64,000 nucleotides of DNA from Zarea fungicola (taxonomy: Eukaryota > Ascomycota > Sordariomycetes > Hypocreales > Cordycipitaceae), in NCBI GenBank assembly GCA_900169235.1, contig FWCC01000364.1:62001-126000 (forward strand). Direction: 5' to 3'. How positions within the stretch are numbered: the stretch's first letter is position 1; every line of letters begins with the position of its first letter. Under the pieces are notes generated by a model that was given only the letters and a program-made list of their open reading frames with translations, made no database searches and had not been told where the DNA came from. Of this stretch, positions 1 through 11,491 are shown piece after piece. A program made the translations under genes and the position numbers.

Positions 1-617
1 TTCACTTTCTGGTCCATATTTACAACACTTCTTTTCTGCCCTGGCGGCAGGGCAAGACTTGGCACAGGCTTGGAAGGGTCACACGGTGGTGAGAGGCTGC
101 TAGAAATTATACAGAGTGAAACGTAAAATCGTTTGCCATACCACGGTGTCTGTGATGTAATTCTATTCTGAGTCTTACTGCACTAAAACCTTCGTTAATC
201 CTGGCCGTAAATCGCGTACAACGTATTTTGGAACAGCGAATACTGTCACCACTACCATTCCGCTGCTCGGACCGCGACCGCTCCCTCATCAACAAATTAT
301 CGAACGGAAAGGTGAATGGACATAGTACTGGGAAGTCGTTATATTTTGAAATTTGGAAACTGCATTACTTGCCCGCAGCACATGAATGGCATTGCTCTTT
401 CCAGGCATGCTGGGAGGTCGTTTCAACTCGGCGCATCCATACTGGCACCGGTATTCTGTCAGTTAGCGCGCTGAGACTTCTCTCCATGCTGACTGAGTAC
501 GTTGAAAGTTTGTCACTGTTCAAAAGCACGTTAAAATATTTCTTAGCATTTTACGGCATATTCTATCGCCCGCCTTCAATGGCAGTCTAGGACAAGAATC
601 ATTACAACGAATCACAG
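1..617. other. Left-edge intergenic sequence
   Basis: No gene is supported here. The short open frames lack ATG context, splice signals or recognisable protein features. The right part is the 3' flank of the hydrolase gene that ends at 618. Confidence 0.5.
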
Positions 618-1821
618 TCAATGTATCCACGCTTGCAGGAACTTTTGAATGTCGTGACTATTCTTTTCCATAAACATCATGTGGCCATTGCCCCAGATGC
701 CCTTTTCTTGCAAGTACACATGCTCCAGCTCGGTGCAGCCCGCCTGCCGAAGGTACGCGACGGTGCAGTGATCATACACCTGATGGTACGACGCCTCTGC
801 CGTCACGACCAGCATTTTCTTGCCCGCCAGATTCGCGAGGCGTCTCGGCGGCGGGTGGTCGCCGTCTTCCGCCTGCAGCGTGCAGCTGAGGCGCTCCGGG
901 TCGTGAAAGGTGCGCACCGCCTTGAAGAGCTCCGCCTCGGGGTCCGTCACGGGCGGGTCATACGTCAGGGCCGTCTCAGTCGGCCCCCAGCGTCGGGCGG
1001 TGGTGTTGGAGAAGACGGCTTCGTGGAAGGGCGGGCCGGCGGGCTCGAGGAGAATGAGGGCCGCGGCCAGATCGGGTCGCGCATCGGCGATGAGGAGCGG
1101 GAGCGGCCCGCCCTGGCTGTGGCCGACGAGCACGACTGGCGCATTGATGTGGTCGAGCAGCGCGGCGCCCGCCGCCTGCGAGGTGGCCTGCTCGACGGCT
1201 AGGTCTGGGAAGAACTGGATGTTGGCAGCGTAAAAGGCGTCGAAGACGGCATCGCCCATGACGCCCGCGCCGGGCCACTGCGTGTGGAGCTTGGCCTGGG
1301 GCCAGAGATTGTACTGGGCGGTGGCGGTGAAGCGCTGCTGGATGAGCTCGGCGGGATATGTCTTGAGCAGAGGCATTGCATGAGACCCGGGCTCCCACGG
1401 GGAGCGCCCGCGAAATGGCTCGTCGGCGATGTAGACCTCGTGGCCGGCGGCGAGGAAATGGGATGCCCACCCGCGACGTCCATCGGGGGTGTTAAGAAAA
1501 TTCTTTGCTTCTGATTAGCATGTAGGCTTGAATATGAGAAAAAAAAAAGAGCAAGGGTATTGACGTGTGGCATACCGTACCCATCTGCCCTCGCCCATGG
1601 AAGAAGACAATCGGAAGCTCTTGCGTCGCACCGCCAACGGGGACGAGCTTCTCCACATACATTTGATTTACAAAGACATGGGTGTTGGGATCGTTTCCTT
1701 GCTGTGCGTACTCGCCGCCGACAAAGAAGAAGCTGCGGACTGAGGGAAGCTCGTCACATGTAGCGACGGTTGCGATGGTGAGGCTCGCCAGCAACGTCAG
1801 CTGCATGGCGACAGAACGCAT
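618..1821 (-). CDS. Secreted alpha/beta hydrolase (esterase/lipase-like)
   Basis: Two exons, 1821..1581 and 1510..618, give about 377 aa. The intron 1580..1511 has donor GTACGG and ends CTAATCAG. Splicing restores the frame and joins 'FFHGRGQMG' to 'EAKNFLNTPDGRRGW', a block typical of this alpha/beta-hydrolase group. The N-terminus from MRSVAMQLTLL is a plausible signal peptide, so the product is probably secreted; ATG 1806 is an alternative start. The nucleophile elbow is GHSQGG, and a late His in 'GNGHMMF' suits the catalytic triad. Seen: fold motifs, signal peptide and intron. Known: such proteins hydrolyse esters, but substrates in this subgroup are undefined. The coding part is clearly more GC-rich than its flanks. 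It stands alone between long gene-poor stretches. Confidence 0.85.
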
Positions 1822-4661
1822 TCTGTGGTAGTGGTGAAGGGCCAGTGAATTGGCAATCTGGCCAGAGAAGCCGGCGCGAAAATGATTTTGAATTGTGAGA
1901 ATCGCAGAATATATGAGCCGGTGAAGAGCTACACACAACGAGAACAAGCGGTGCAGAATCGAGTCTATGGACGAGGCTGGCTAGCTGGACCTTGTCTCAC
2001 ACCAAGGTTGCATCCAAAGTGGCGATACATACAAGATTCTGGTACTCACTCAGCCCAGCGGTGATTTGGATCTGCAGACAGCGGCGAAGGCTGTTAAGCT
2101 GGTAATCAAGGATTGTAGATCAAATTTACACTGTCAAGGATTCGAACTCAAACGGCGCAGAGTATCAAGCGTTCGACAACCAGATTTAGCATAATATGTC
2201 TCGGGCAGTGATCTCTTTGCTGTCGGAAAGCTAAAACGCTAATGGAAAATGAGTCATCTGAGTGATAACTGTTCAAGTTCGCGTTGCATGAGAAGTTACA
2301 ATATACCATAACTAGCAAATAAAGGAGGAAACCATTGTGAACCGACTGCGCCGACAGCTGGCAAGTGAGCCAAACCAAATGGCTTCACGAGGGTCATACA
2401 ATGTGTTAAACAAACTGCTAGACAGTTATCTAGAAGCTATACATACTATATTAGCAAAGTCAGCATCATGGAAAATATGCAAAGAAGAGAATTGAAGCTT
2501 GTATTCAGGTAGTCGTTCAACGCGGGGTGGGTGAAATCGAGTTGAACATAACATGAGGGACAAAAAACAAACAAAGCAGATTTCGAACTTGAAGCCAAGC
2601 CAAGCTTGGCCAAGCAAAAAAAAAAAGAAAGATAGAAAAGGAAACGAAGAGACTAGGTAAGTAGGTATGAGTGCAGCTACTTCGCTGGAATCAGTGTCGT
2701 CTATTTTGCTCTATAACCCACTTCAGCATGGCTGCCTGGAGGCTGCGATGCTGCCTTGGGACAAGGCTCGGCGGCACTCTCATGGTCGAATTGACACGCA
2801 AGACATTCAAGTTTTGTGGATAAACGACTATTTCCAGCTTGGAATAAGGCCGAAGTAAATTAAAAATTAAAACAGGAAAACAAGGCCAAGATTTTGTCTG
2901 CTGCATCGCCCACTGTAAACTCGGTAACTTCGGGCACGGCCATTCTCGGCTTAAATAAATCAATCGCACAGTGTATAAACTTTCCATACCGTGCAACTCT
3001 CTCACTGATAAAATGTAAATTGCAGCTTCTCCTATGGCATATAAGGAATCTGTGACTGTTCTGCTAGGAACATAGCTTCATAAACGACGAGCTCAAGACG
3101 TAGTGTTGTGATAGAGAGCTTTCGTAAAATCTTGAAGGACTCCGAAGCTGTCACACCTCTTTGATCTGTTTTCGTGAGACATTATAGAATGTTAGATATG
3201 CTGCTATTTATACCGGAGCATTATCCGTGTTGTGTGACTTTGCATTTGATATAGCAAACGCCACCTGCCAGTGCAGCCTGTTGCCTGAGGTGGCTTGGTT
3301 CAGTTTGGACAGGTCGTGATGTTTCCGAGTGGTACGCTAGTAATCAACACAATTTGACTGTCAACTGAGCCGAAGATTCATTTCGATGTTTTATGTTAAG
3401 AAAAGATATTTCATCCCGAAAAGATTGCCTGCAGCTGCCTTCTGGGTAGGTGGTCACTGTGGCGTGGCGGTGGCTGATTAGAGTTGGAGTTTGAGACTGA
3501 GGATGCAAGGCCAGCAATGAAGATGTAGAGCTGATATAATTCATTTCTGTACCTCGATAGGTTCTTTAACACCCCCAAGAGTTAAAAAAAAAAAAAAGAG
3601 GCACAAAATGTACGGAATACTCGGCTATGTTCTCTTCCCCTTCGGGGTGCCACAGGAGCCATGTATGGCGGCATGGATACAACGACCTGCACAGGCTAGG
3701 AGGGTTCGAACTGACGACCTTTGCATAATATGTAAAAGTAAAAAATGGCAAAAAGCGAAGTCCGGCTGTTAACCGGCAGCTAATCTGTCTGAAGATTTGT
3801 GCGTAGCAGTGTAGCTACTTCGCTGAAGGGTGTATGTTTTAATTCAGTATATAAGGCGTCATTACGGCGCGCTCGGTTATGACTCACTTCAACATACAGA
3901 GTGTACAGGCGAGTCGTAGAATAATTAAAAAAGCATAAGTATTAACGAAAGTTCTATTTTCTTCAACATTTTGTTTGTTGAAAATAAATTCAGAACTGCT
4001 CCGGCCAATGACATACTTCTGAAAGACGTGGTGACCAACAGTCCTTACAATAATACGGACTCTAGTACCTTGCATAAATCTACCATAGCAGTAGATTACG
4101 CAACCTTCCCAAATATTCACTTCGTAATCGTCCCCTTCTGCATCTCAAGTCACCAGCTTCGCACGAGTATCAACGCTCGGATGGTTCGAGAATATTGCCA
4201 CGTGTTAGCGCCATTAAGCTCACAATGGTAATTGAACCTTCCGCGGCCTTCCATTACAAGTATGCATTAGAATCTACAAAAGAAACCATAATTATAAGAG
4301 CGTCAAGATCATATAGTAAATATTTTCTTTAATAATTTCATTAAAATAACTACCTGGCTTCTATTAAAGACTAGCGAGGCTACCGTGGCAATCACAAGCC
4401 ACACGGGCGCTAAAATACTTGTGGCAACGATTGGGTGTGACGTAGCCCAACTTCGAGGCTGCAATAGCCCAGTCCGCGACTTCGCAAGCTAGACTTTCCC
4501 CGGCACTGCTATTCTATTTTGCATTCTTCTTCAGGCAAGCGAGAAAACGCGCGCAATTCAATGCTGCAATTCTGACAGCATTCGTTTGCGCTATATTGAA
4601 TTAACGCACGAAGCACAGCCCAATTCCGAACCAAAAAAAAAAAAAGAGACCACCGTTGCCC
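1822..4661. other. Long gene-free region with tRNA-like remnant
   Basis: About 2.8 kb between the divergently arranged hydrolase and FIT2 genes. It is AT-rich with many short, unsupported frames. It holds a degenerate tRNA-like stretch near 3694-3790. A 13-base string (agctacttcgctg) occurs both near 2675 and near 3813. The right end is presumably the FIT2 promoter. No protein gene is supported. Confidence 0.5.
3694..3790 (-). other. Degenerate tRNA-like sequence
   Basis: Read on the minus strand, this contains a D-arm-like stretch (TTAGCTGCCGGTTAACAGC), a possible anticodon stem TTTGC/GCAAA separated by 23 bases, and a variable plus T-loop block AAGGTCGTCAGTTCGAACC that matches the usual tRNA pattern closely. 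The T-stem does not pair with the bases after the loop, there is extra sequence between the D-arm and the anticodon stem, and no acceptor stem closes. I read it as a tRNA remnant or tRNA-derived repeat, not a working tRNA. Confidence 0.3.
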
Positions 4662-5786
4662 ATGCCTGCTGCCTCCAAACGAGCCGGGAAATCGGCGAAC
4701 CCCTCGAAGCCCTCAAACCCAGCATCTCCCTCCTCCTCGTCGCCCACCATGACTTCCGCAGTCATGTCTTCTGCCACACTGCGAATTTCGCCGTTCCTCC
4801 CAACCCCCGTTGAGCGCATCGCCCTGGGCCTCTTCCCGCTCATCCTCGTCTTCGGCTCACTCTTCGCCCTCGTCTCCCCGCACACTCGCTCCATGACCTA
4901 CGATGCCACCTCCCAGTCCCACACGGCAGCTGACGGCACCGCGCCGAGCTACTTTGCCACCAAATCCAACATCTTCAACGTCTACTTTGTGAAGCGCGGC
5001 TGGGCCTGGACGACGGCCGCCCTATTTGCTTTCATCTCCACGCACCCGTCCGTCGCGGCGGCCTCGGCACAGACCAAACTCCGCGCCGTCGCGCGCTGGG
5101 CCGCCGTCACCACCTGGTGGTTCCTCGTAGCACAGTGGTGCTTTGGCGCGCCTCTCATCGACCGCAGCTTCCGCTGGACGGGCGGCAAGTGCGACGTCGC
5201 CGAGCTCGGCGTGCTGGAGGGCACCGCGGACGCGCGCGACGTGTTTACGGCCGTGGCGTGCAAAGCATCGGGCGGCAAGTGGCGCGGGGGCCATGACATC
5301 TCGGGCCACGTCTTTCTGCTGACTCTGGGCTCGGCCATGTTGATGAATGAGGTCCTGTGGCCGCTCGCGCGGTGGGCCGGCTGGTTCGCCGAGGAGCGTT
5401 GCGTCGTTATGGGCGATGGAGCGCTCAAGGGCGCCAGTGTCGAGGCGGAGACGGCCGCTGGGCAGGGAAAGGGGGAGCATGCGGTGTTGGGGTATGTTGG
5501 GAGGTTTGCCCTGGGTGTGCTGGCGTTGAATCTGTGGATGTTGCTGATGACGGCAGTGTACTTTCACACGTGGTTTGAAAAGGTATGTGTTTTTCCTGTT
5601 CGTCTGGCATCTCTCCATGCCATATTTACGTGGCGGTACTAAATTGTTTGTAAAATACTAACTCGGTTTGTTTGATAGTTTACTGGACTTCTAACCGCTT
5701 ATGTTGCAATTTACGCCGTCTACTACGTCCCGCGATTCGTTCCCGCGATTCGACAAATCGTTGGTATTCCGGGCATTAAACACTGA
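4662..5786 (+). CDS. scs3: FIT2/Scs3-family ER lipid-storage protein
   Basis: Two exons, 4662..5582 and 5679..5786, give about 342 aa. The intron has GTATGT, a TACTAAC branch site and GATAG; splicing is in phase 0. The protein is multi-pass with a Pro/Ser-rich cytosolic N-terminus. Two family blocks are clear: 'HDISGHVFLL' (His211, His216) and 'YFHTWFEK' (His302). Human FIT2 uses two His residues in equivalent blocks for fatty acyl-CoA diphosphatase activity. Known role: ER membrane protein needed for lipid droplet budding and normal ER phospholipid balance. Family assignment is strong; the split between Scs3 and Yft2 paralogues is not settled here. ATG 4749 is a downstream alternative start. 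Confidence 0.9.
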
Positions 5787-6168
5787 GCTGAAATTTGGTG
5801 AGCTGTGTGTTGTTTTGCATTGGCGTACGGGAGACTTCAAAGGTTGTATATATATACTAAATGCTGAGGGGAGTTCACGTTGCAAATTGGCATGTGATTT
5901 GATACACGCCTTTGTAGAGTGTACTCCTGTCTTGCGTAAGTAGAATAGAATAAATTATTATCAAACCAAAAATATTTAAAAGAATGTCTCATCTGTATGA
6001 AGCTTGCGTTCGAATTTATATATATTGCCAACATCTGCTTGATCAAGACAGTTATCACCCTCACCGCTGACCCCACCAATCTCAGCATGACGTCTCACCA
6101 GGTCATTCGCGAACCAAGTCGCATCATCTCACAACACTCAGACCAAACGAGCCTCAAGCCAAAGATCA
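5787..6168. other. Short intergenic region, promoter of the Ap4A phosphorylase gene
   Basis: Tandem-gene spacer of 382 bp, AT-rich at 5820-6050. It must contain the FIT2 3' end and the promoter and leader of the next gene. No other feature is seen. Confidence 0.4.
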
Positions 6169-7332
6169 ATGGCCGCATTAAAAGCACCAGCTCGACTCCC
6201 CGAGCTCGTCAAGGCTGCGTTTGCCAAGGCCCTAGGCGACGGCGACCTCTTTTACTTTGCTACCCAAGTGCAGGACATACGTATTGGCGCTCTTTCGGTG
6301 AGTTCCCAATCCACCCCTGCACGCCATCGAAGCTTCTCTTTCTCGGTGATGCGAAGGACCTCATATGTATAAAAAATGCTAAAGCCAAACGAAAAGTTTC
6401 AATTACGATTCTCACCTGCTCTAGCCAATAAACCAAAAGCAGCCCCCAGACCAGATACTACCACCGCCACTCAAAAGACCGCAACAGCAAAGACGCCCTT
6501 TGACCCGTTTGAGTACACCTCGCCTCCTCCGAAGCTCTTTATCGCAGACATCGGCCCATCCCATTTTCTCGTTTTGAACAAATTTGCCATTGTTCCGGAG
6601 CACTTTATCCTCGCGACAAGAGAGTTCAAGCCGCAGACGCACGTCCTCGAAGCGGACGACCTGTATGCAACCCTGGCGTGCCTCCGCACCTATGAGGATG
6701 ACAATGCGCACGCCGTGGCCAACACGACATCCAGCGGTGGCCATGAGGACGGTGCGCTTTTTGCGTTTTTCAACTGTGGAGAGCACTCAGGCGCGAGCCA
6801 ACCGCATCGTCACATTCAGCTGTTGCCCGTGGCGGCGATGAGGGCAGGCTTGCCGCGGGATAGTCCCTGGCGGCTGTTGGCGTCGCGGCTGGATGGGGAA
6901 GGGGAGGGTAGTGCGGTAGTCGCGCCATTTTCGACATTTTCGGAGAGTATCGCACTGGATGCATCACGGGAGAGTCTCTACGCGACGTACTTGAAGCTGT
7001 ACCACCAGGCTATCCTGGCTGCCAAGGGTGCAGAGGCGGTAGTGTCAGCCACGTGTGAGGCAGCGATTAGTTACAACATGGCCATGACAAGGGACCGACT
7101 GGTACTCTGCCCCCGTTTGGCCGAGGGCGATGCCATCAAGGATCCTGTAACTGGAGACGTGGTAGGCAAATTATCTCTCAACGGCACCATGCTGGCTGGC
7201 ACAGCACTTGTCAAAACGCAGGCGGAGTGGGATGCTCTGCGAAAGAACCCGCCAGGGCTGACGACAGTTCTTCAGGGTGTTGGCATTCCACAGCCAAGAT
7301 TTACAGAAGAAAGCAATAGTAATAAGCTCTGA
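6169..7332 (+). CDS. apa2: Ap4A phosphorylase (ATP adenylyltransferase, Apa1/Apa2 type)
   Basis: Two exons, 6169..6297 and 6397..7332, give about 354 aa. The intron begins GTGAGT and ends AAAAG, joining 'IGALS' to 'FQLRFSPALA'. The catalytic motif is in 'GASQPHRHIQLLP': H180-x-H182-x-Q184, the HxHxQ triad of the Apa branch of the HIT superfamily. The upstream 'PSHFLVLNKFAIVPEHFIL' block is also typical. Known reaction: phosphorolysis of diadenosine tetraphosphate to ADP and ATP, limiting dinucleotide levels. It is somewhat longer than yeast Apa1/Apa2 because of a Thr/Ala-rich insert at about residues 55-80. The acceptor at 6396 is chosen by frame and family fit. Confidence 0.92.
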
Positions 7333-8001
7333 ACGATGTGTGACAAAGAAGTAAAAAAGCCTGCAACAGAGAGATGAGCAAAATATGAACAAATGAAGTC
7401 AAAAATCAAAACCAAGAAAAAAAGAAGAAGAAAACAGACTAATATGTCCACCGTACCATATGTCCGAATATGCTTTTACTCCCTCTCGTCCTCGTCCTTC
7501 CTGCAGCAATGCACCCGGGGATGTGTTGCATTTTTGCCATATGTTTTCCCAATCCAAGCTCCCGCCCGCCGTTTTGTCATTGTGGAATATGCATATATCG
7601 TCTGCGCGACCCAAAAAGGAATCATTGCTCCGACCAGTTCCTTCGCAAAAACAAAAACAAAACAAAAAAGAGAAACCTGCAATCTCTGCTATTCTCAATA
7701 TTTTCCCCAGAAGAAAAAGAACCGAAAGCCAGTGGTATCGATGACTGCCAAATTCGTTGCCGTGGCGTGCAGTTATTGCAAAACGGTGGATGTGTTCCGT
7801 TTGTTACCCCCAACAACAGAAGGCACTACTATTTTTTTCAAAAAAGAAGGACAAAGAAAAGGAAAAAAAGTAACAGCATTAAAGAGAAAATAAAATCATG
7901 CCGCCACAAGAAGAACTGTGTAAACTTTTGGTTCCCAGATAGACGCGCCGTTTTCTTCTTCTGCCTCCGCAGCACCGGAGCCGTAGCCAAACGCGCGCGA
8001 T
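7333..8001. other. Convergent 3' intergenic region
   Basis: Lies between the 3' ends of the Ap4A phosphorylase and Myb-like genes. Very A-rich on the plus strand at 7390-7450, 7645-7670 and 7835-7890. Apparent long frames here are low-complexity Lys/Arg or Phe-rich readings and are not supported as genes. Confidence 0.5.
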
Positions 8002-9686
8002 CTATCGTCGTCGGGCGTTGCTCAGCTCTTTCCACTTGTTGTGACAAGTTGCGTATCCAAAGGAGTACGATCCTCCGTGGTTGGTGATGTACTCCGCCAC
8101 CAGTTTCCAGGATGGCCTGCTGCTACGTGGCTGACCCTGCGTAAAGCATCGGACAGCTTTTTTCAACAACTCGACCTGTATCAGAAGAAAGAATGAAAAA
8201 TCGGGTTAGGTCGATGGCTTCTTGGCAAGTATACGGGGGTATTTCGTTCTGGTCAGGCTCACATCATTCTCCGTCCATTCGGGTTTGCGCACACGGTTTT
8301 CCTTGTCCTTCGTCAGCATACGATGGCGGCCACGTAAAGTTGACTCTGCCTCGGTGAACCCGCCTATGCGCTTTATTTCCCTGTAGGACATGCCTTTTCT
8401 GCGGCATTCAATAAGCAGAGCATTCTGGGCACTGCGATTGTTATCAGATTGTGCAGGTGAGGGCAGCCTGCTCGGCCGGGTCGACTGTACGCTACTGGCA
8501 GCGTCCTGGCTTTCGCTCCCGTAAACACTTGGAGAGATGGAAGGAGCTCCACGTTGGGAGTCGAAAAATAAAGATCCAGGCGCAGGCGACTCGGATGCTT
8601 GCGGCAGTCGTTTTCTAGAAGTGCCGTCAACCTTTCCTAAATGCGTGGCGTACTCCCCAGCACTTGTGTAGGACACTTGACTGGAGATATCGGATCTCCC
8701 AGAAGGATGAAGACAAGACGGCGATATATGGAGCCTCTGTCCCGAAGTAACAGACGCGGTATCATTGAAGGTGCTTTGCAGTGCCAACGACTGTGGAGGT
8801 GGCACGTTATACAGCTGCGGTGGTGCGACCGGATTCTCGGTGTCGTTAAACCACTTTTTTATAATCTCCGAGCTATTTTCCTTAAAGTAGCTATGGGAGG
8901 ATGTCTGCACTGTCAACTCAGGTTTGACTATGTTGCTGCGGCCATTAAATTTCGAGAAAGAGGTAGCGCTAGCTGGCGGGGTGTTGAGATGAGGCAGCTG
9001 GTTGCTGCTCTGGAAGTGAGCCTGGGTTTGGTAGATTCCCACAGAGGCCGGTGTGCTCTGATGAAAGCGCTGGCTCTCATCTAAGCTTGACACAGGATAT
9101 CCATGCAACAGACTTGGACCAATCAGTCCACTCGGCGTACCGTCAAAGCTAATCAGGTGCGGTTGCGTTGGCCAAGTCGGACTCCTATAGCCGGATGGCA
9201 CATTTATGGCAGTAAATCTACTACCACCATGTATGTGACTTTGTATGGCTGGAATTCCTGCACTCTCTGGGCTCTGTTGGCCGTGACCGACATAGTTCTG
9301 TTCATCCTCGGCTGACTTTATGGGGCCGGTCGGCAAAGCATGGAGGAACCTTCTGCTCGGATGGGAGCCCTGCTATTGTGTGAAGTCAGTTTCCATTTCT
9401 TGATCGAATTAGGAAAGATGAAGTAGTATACCTCAATGTCGGACATGGACTGGAGCCACGAATCATCATCCATTGTCGTATGTCGTCGGAAATGAAGTGG
9501 CAACTGAGAGTGCTGATGTGCTCTGCGAACTCTCAAAGATTGATGTTGATGAGGGATTGTGGAGGCAAGGGGCGGCAGAGCCGACGCATAGGCTTCGGTC
9601 GAGACACTTATATCGTCTGATGAGAAGCTTTGGTGCGAAGTGAGAGCTGACTGCCGCATGGCATCGCCGGGCATTTGCACTGCCAT
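8002..9686 (-). CDS. Myb/SANT-like DNA-binding protein
   Basis: Three exons, 9686..9432, 9372..8263 and 8175..8002, give about 512 aa. Both introns are phase 0, with donors GTATAC and GTGAGC. Joining exons 2 and 3 gives 'PEWTEND' then 'VELLKKAV', followed by 'RPSWKLVAEYITNHGG', a Trp-spaced Myb/SANT-type helix block at about residues 450-512. A second, looser helix-turn-helix-like block (MSYREIKRIGGFTEAE) precedes it at about 395-440. The first 390 residues are Ser/Pro/Gln/His-rich and probably disordered. Inferred role: nuclear transcription regulator; targets unknown. The acceptor for exon 2 could be 3 nt later (9369), which would drop one Gln. Confidence 0.8.
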
Positions 9687-11491
9687 GGGAAGTAAAGCCT
9701 GCGTGGAGGTGAAGTACTAACAGAACAACGAAAAAGGCCAGTGACGGTGAACCAGTCACCACTTCGAGGACCTGGACTTCAAGGCTATGGCATTTGTAAT
9801 TGGTATTGTGTGTTGTGAAAGAAGAAAGCGGGATGCCGTTGTGAAAGTGAAGGGCAGGTGGTAGAGTATATGGTGAAGGCGACTGACAGTGTAGGATGGA
9901 TGGCTGCAGTGTGGCGCGACTCGGTTAACCAAACGAGCCACAGATTGAAACTCACCTCAAATTCAGCTTGAAATAGATCCACTGACTAGAAAGTGACAGA
10001 AATAGAATTATGTGAGGGGTTGTGGACAAAGAAAGTGAGTATGATCTGGGGTGAGGGGTGCCAGCTGGCGGACAAGTTGGCAGCTGGCAGCAGCAGAGAA
10101 GAGGGCGCTTTGTATTGTGCCAAAGTTTGGAAAATAATCATAGACACAAGAAACTAAGAGAAGTAGATTTCGATTTCGATCAGAAGTACCCATAGTAGAG
10201 TATTAAGTAGGAACAAACCTCGATTAAAATGACGGACTGGGCTGGGCGTTGACATGGGCCGGCTCAACGGCTTCGATACGACTACCAGCCCGCTCACCAG
10301 GTTCCATATTCCCAGAGTTGCGTCAGGCTTGTATCGTGAAGGTGGGCTTAGCAATCTTCATTTCCTGAGCAAGAGTCTGAGACTTTAACCGGATAGCTGG
10401 GTCAAGCGATCCGCAGTTGGCTGCGCACCGGCTTGCCAGTCTCCAGAGTGTGTGGCTAGCTAGGTCTTTCTTGCCTGGCGCTGAAACCTGGAGGCTTCTC
10501 ATCGGACTAATCTGGCCTCAAACAGCCGTGGGATCCATGTACTGGTCATAGGGCCCTTCATTTCGCATGTATATGAGCAATGACGTTCCAACCAAGTGAG
10601 TCTACCGTAATTGGTGTAGACATGGCGTCCAACTTCTACATGTAGCAGAGCCGCTTTGAGATATCCACTACGGCAGCCCCAGGTTCCATCGCCGAAGTAG
10701 ATTTGATAGTGGCTATTACCAGTGTATCCCACAATTGATCGCAGATGCCAATCAGGCACCGGCCAGAGTGCAAGCCCAGGCATAGCCACTGTCGGAAGCT
10801 GCCGCGTTTCTCCTGACTGTAACATTGCCGAAGAAAAGACTTTTCCCGGGAGCAAACTTGCATGGCTCTGGTAGACAAACTACGCTGCGGCCCATTGCAT
10901 TGCTAAATTACCTACTCTCCCCTCAGAATGCGAGATGATTGGTTCTGAAAGGGAGAATTTATTACCCGATGCGAGAGCTGCGGCCATATTGACTTATTAA
11001 ATGCGTTGCCAGTGAGATATTTTGAGGTTAGCCTCTAGATTTAATCACTTCGACTCTAGCAACGGGGAGAAAGATGTAATGGTGAAATCATGCATATGCA
11101 GCTGTTTATGATAACTTGTGGGGAGCAAACATCCAATTCCAAGGCAGCACTGATCAACGTGTTTGGAATGCCAATCTGTGATAGCAACGGTATAGTCGGC
11201 AACTCCGTCTCGAAAAGAAAAGAAAATTGTGAATGGATTACTTATGAAGATAATATACGGTATGTGCACCATACATAATATCCGACATAGAGTGTACAGC
11301 AGACAAAGCAAAGTCTCATTTCGCTGGGTAATTTAACAAAATTCTATCAAACGCCAAAGAAAATGCCCAATCTTGATACATGAATATTGAACACTTAGCA
11401 AGACCCAGCCTCGCCATTACATTGCAAACATTACCAAAAGGCTAGGGAAAACGTACTCGCATCAGTCAGTCAACACCAAGCCGGCGGCATC
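9687..11491. other. Gene-poor region upstream of the Myb-like gene
   Basis: About 1.8 kb. The left part is the promoter and leader of the Myb-like gene; a possible 5'-UTR intron ends just before ATG 9686 (GTTAGT ... CAG at 9698-9720). The right part is the 3' flank of the MRH receptor. The 118-codon minus frame at 10499-10855 has no recognisable feature and was not accepted. Confidence 0.4.

Noticed and set aside
2138..2180. Second possible tRNA T-arm (ggattcgaactc)
   Set aside because: Only the T-loop-like string is present; D-arm and anticodon stem cannot be found at the right distances.
7393..8087. Overlapping Lys/Arg-rich plus-strand frames
   Set aside because: A-rich low-complexity 3' sequence, partly overlapping the last exon of the minus-strand Myb-like gene.
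10499..10855. 118-codon minus frame rich in Trp and Tyr
   Set aside because: No family recognised and no extension by splicing; kept out because length alone is weak evidence in fungal intergenic DNA.
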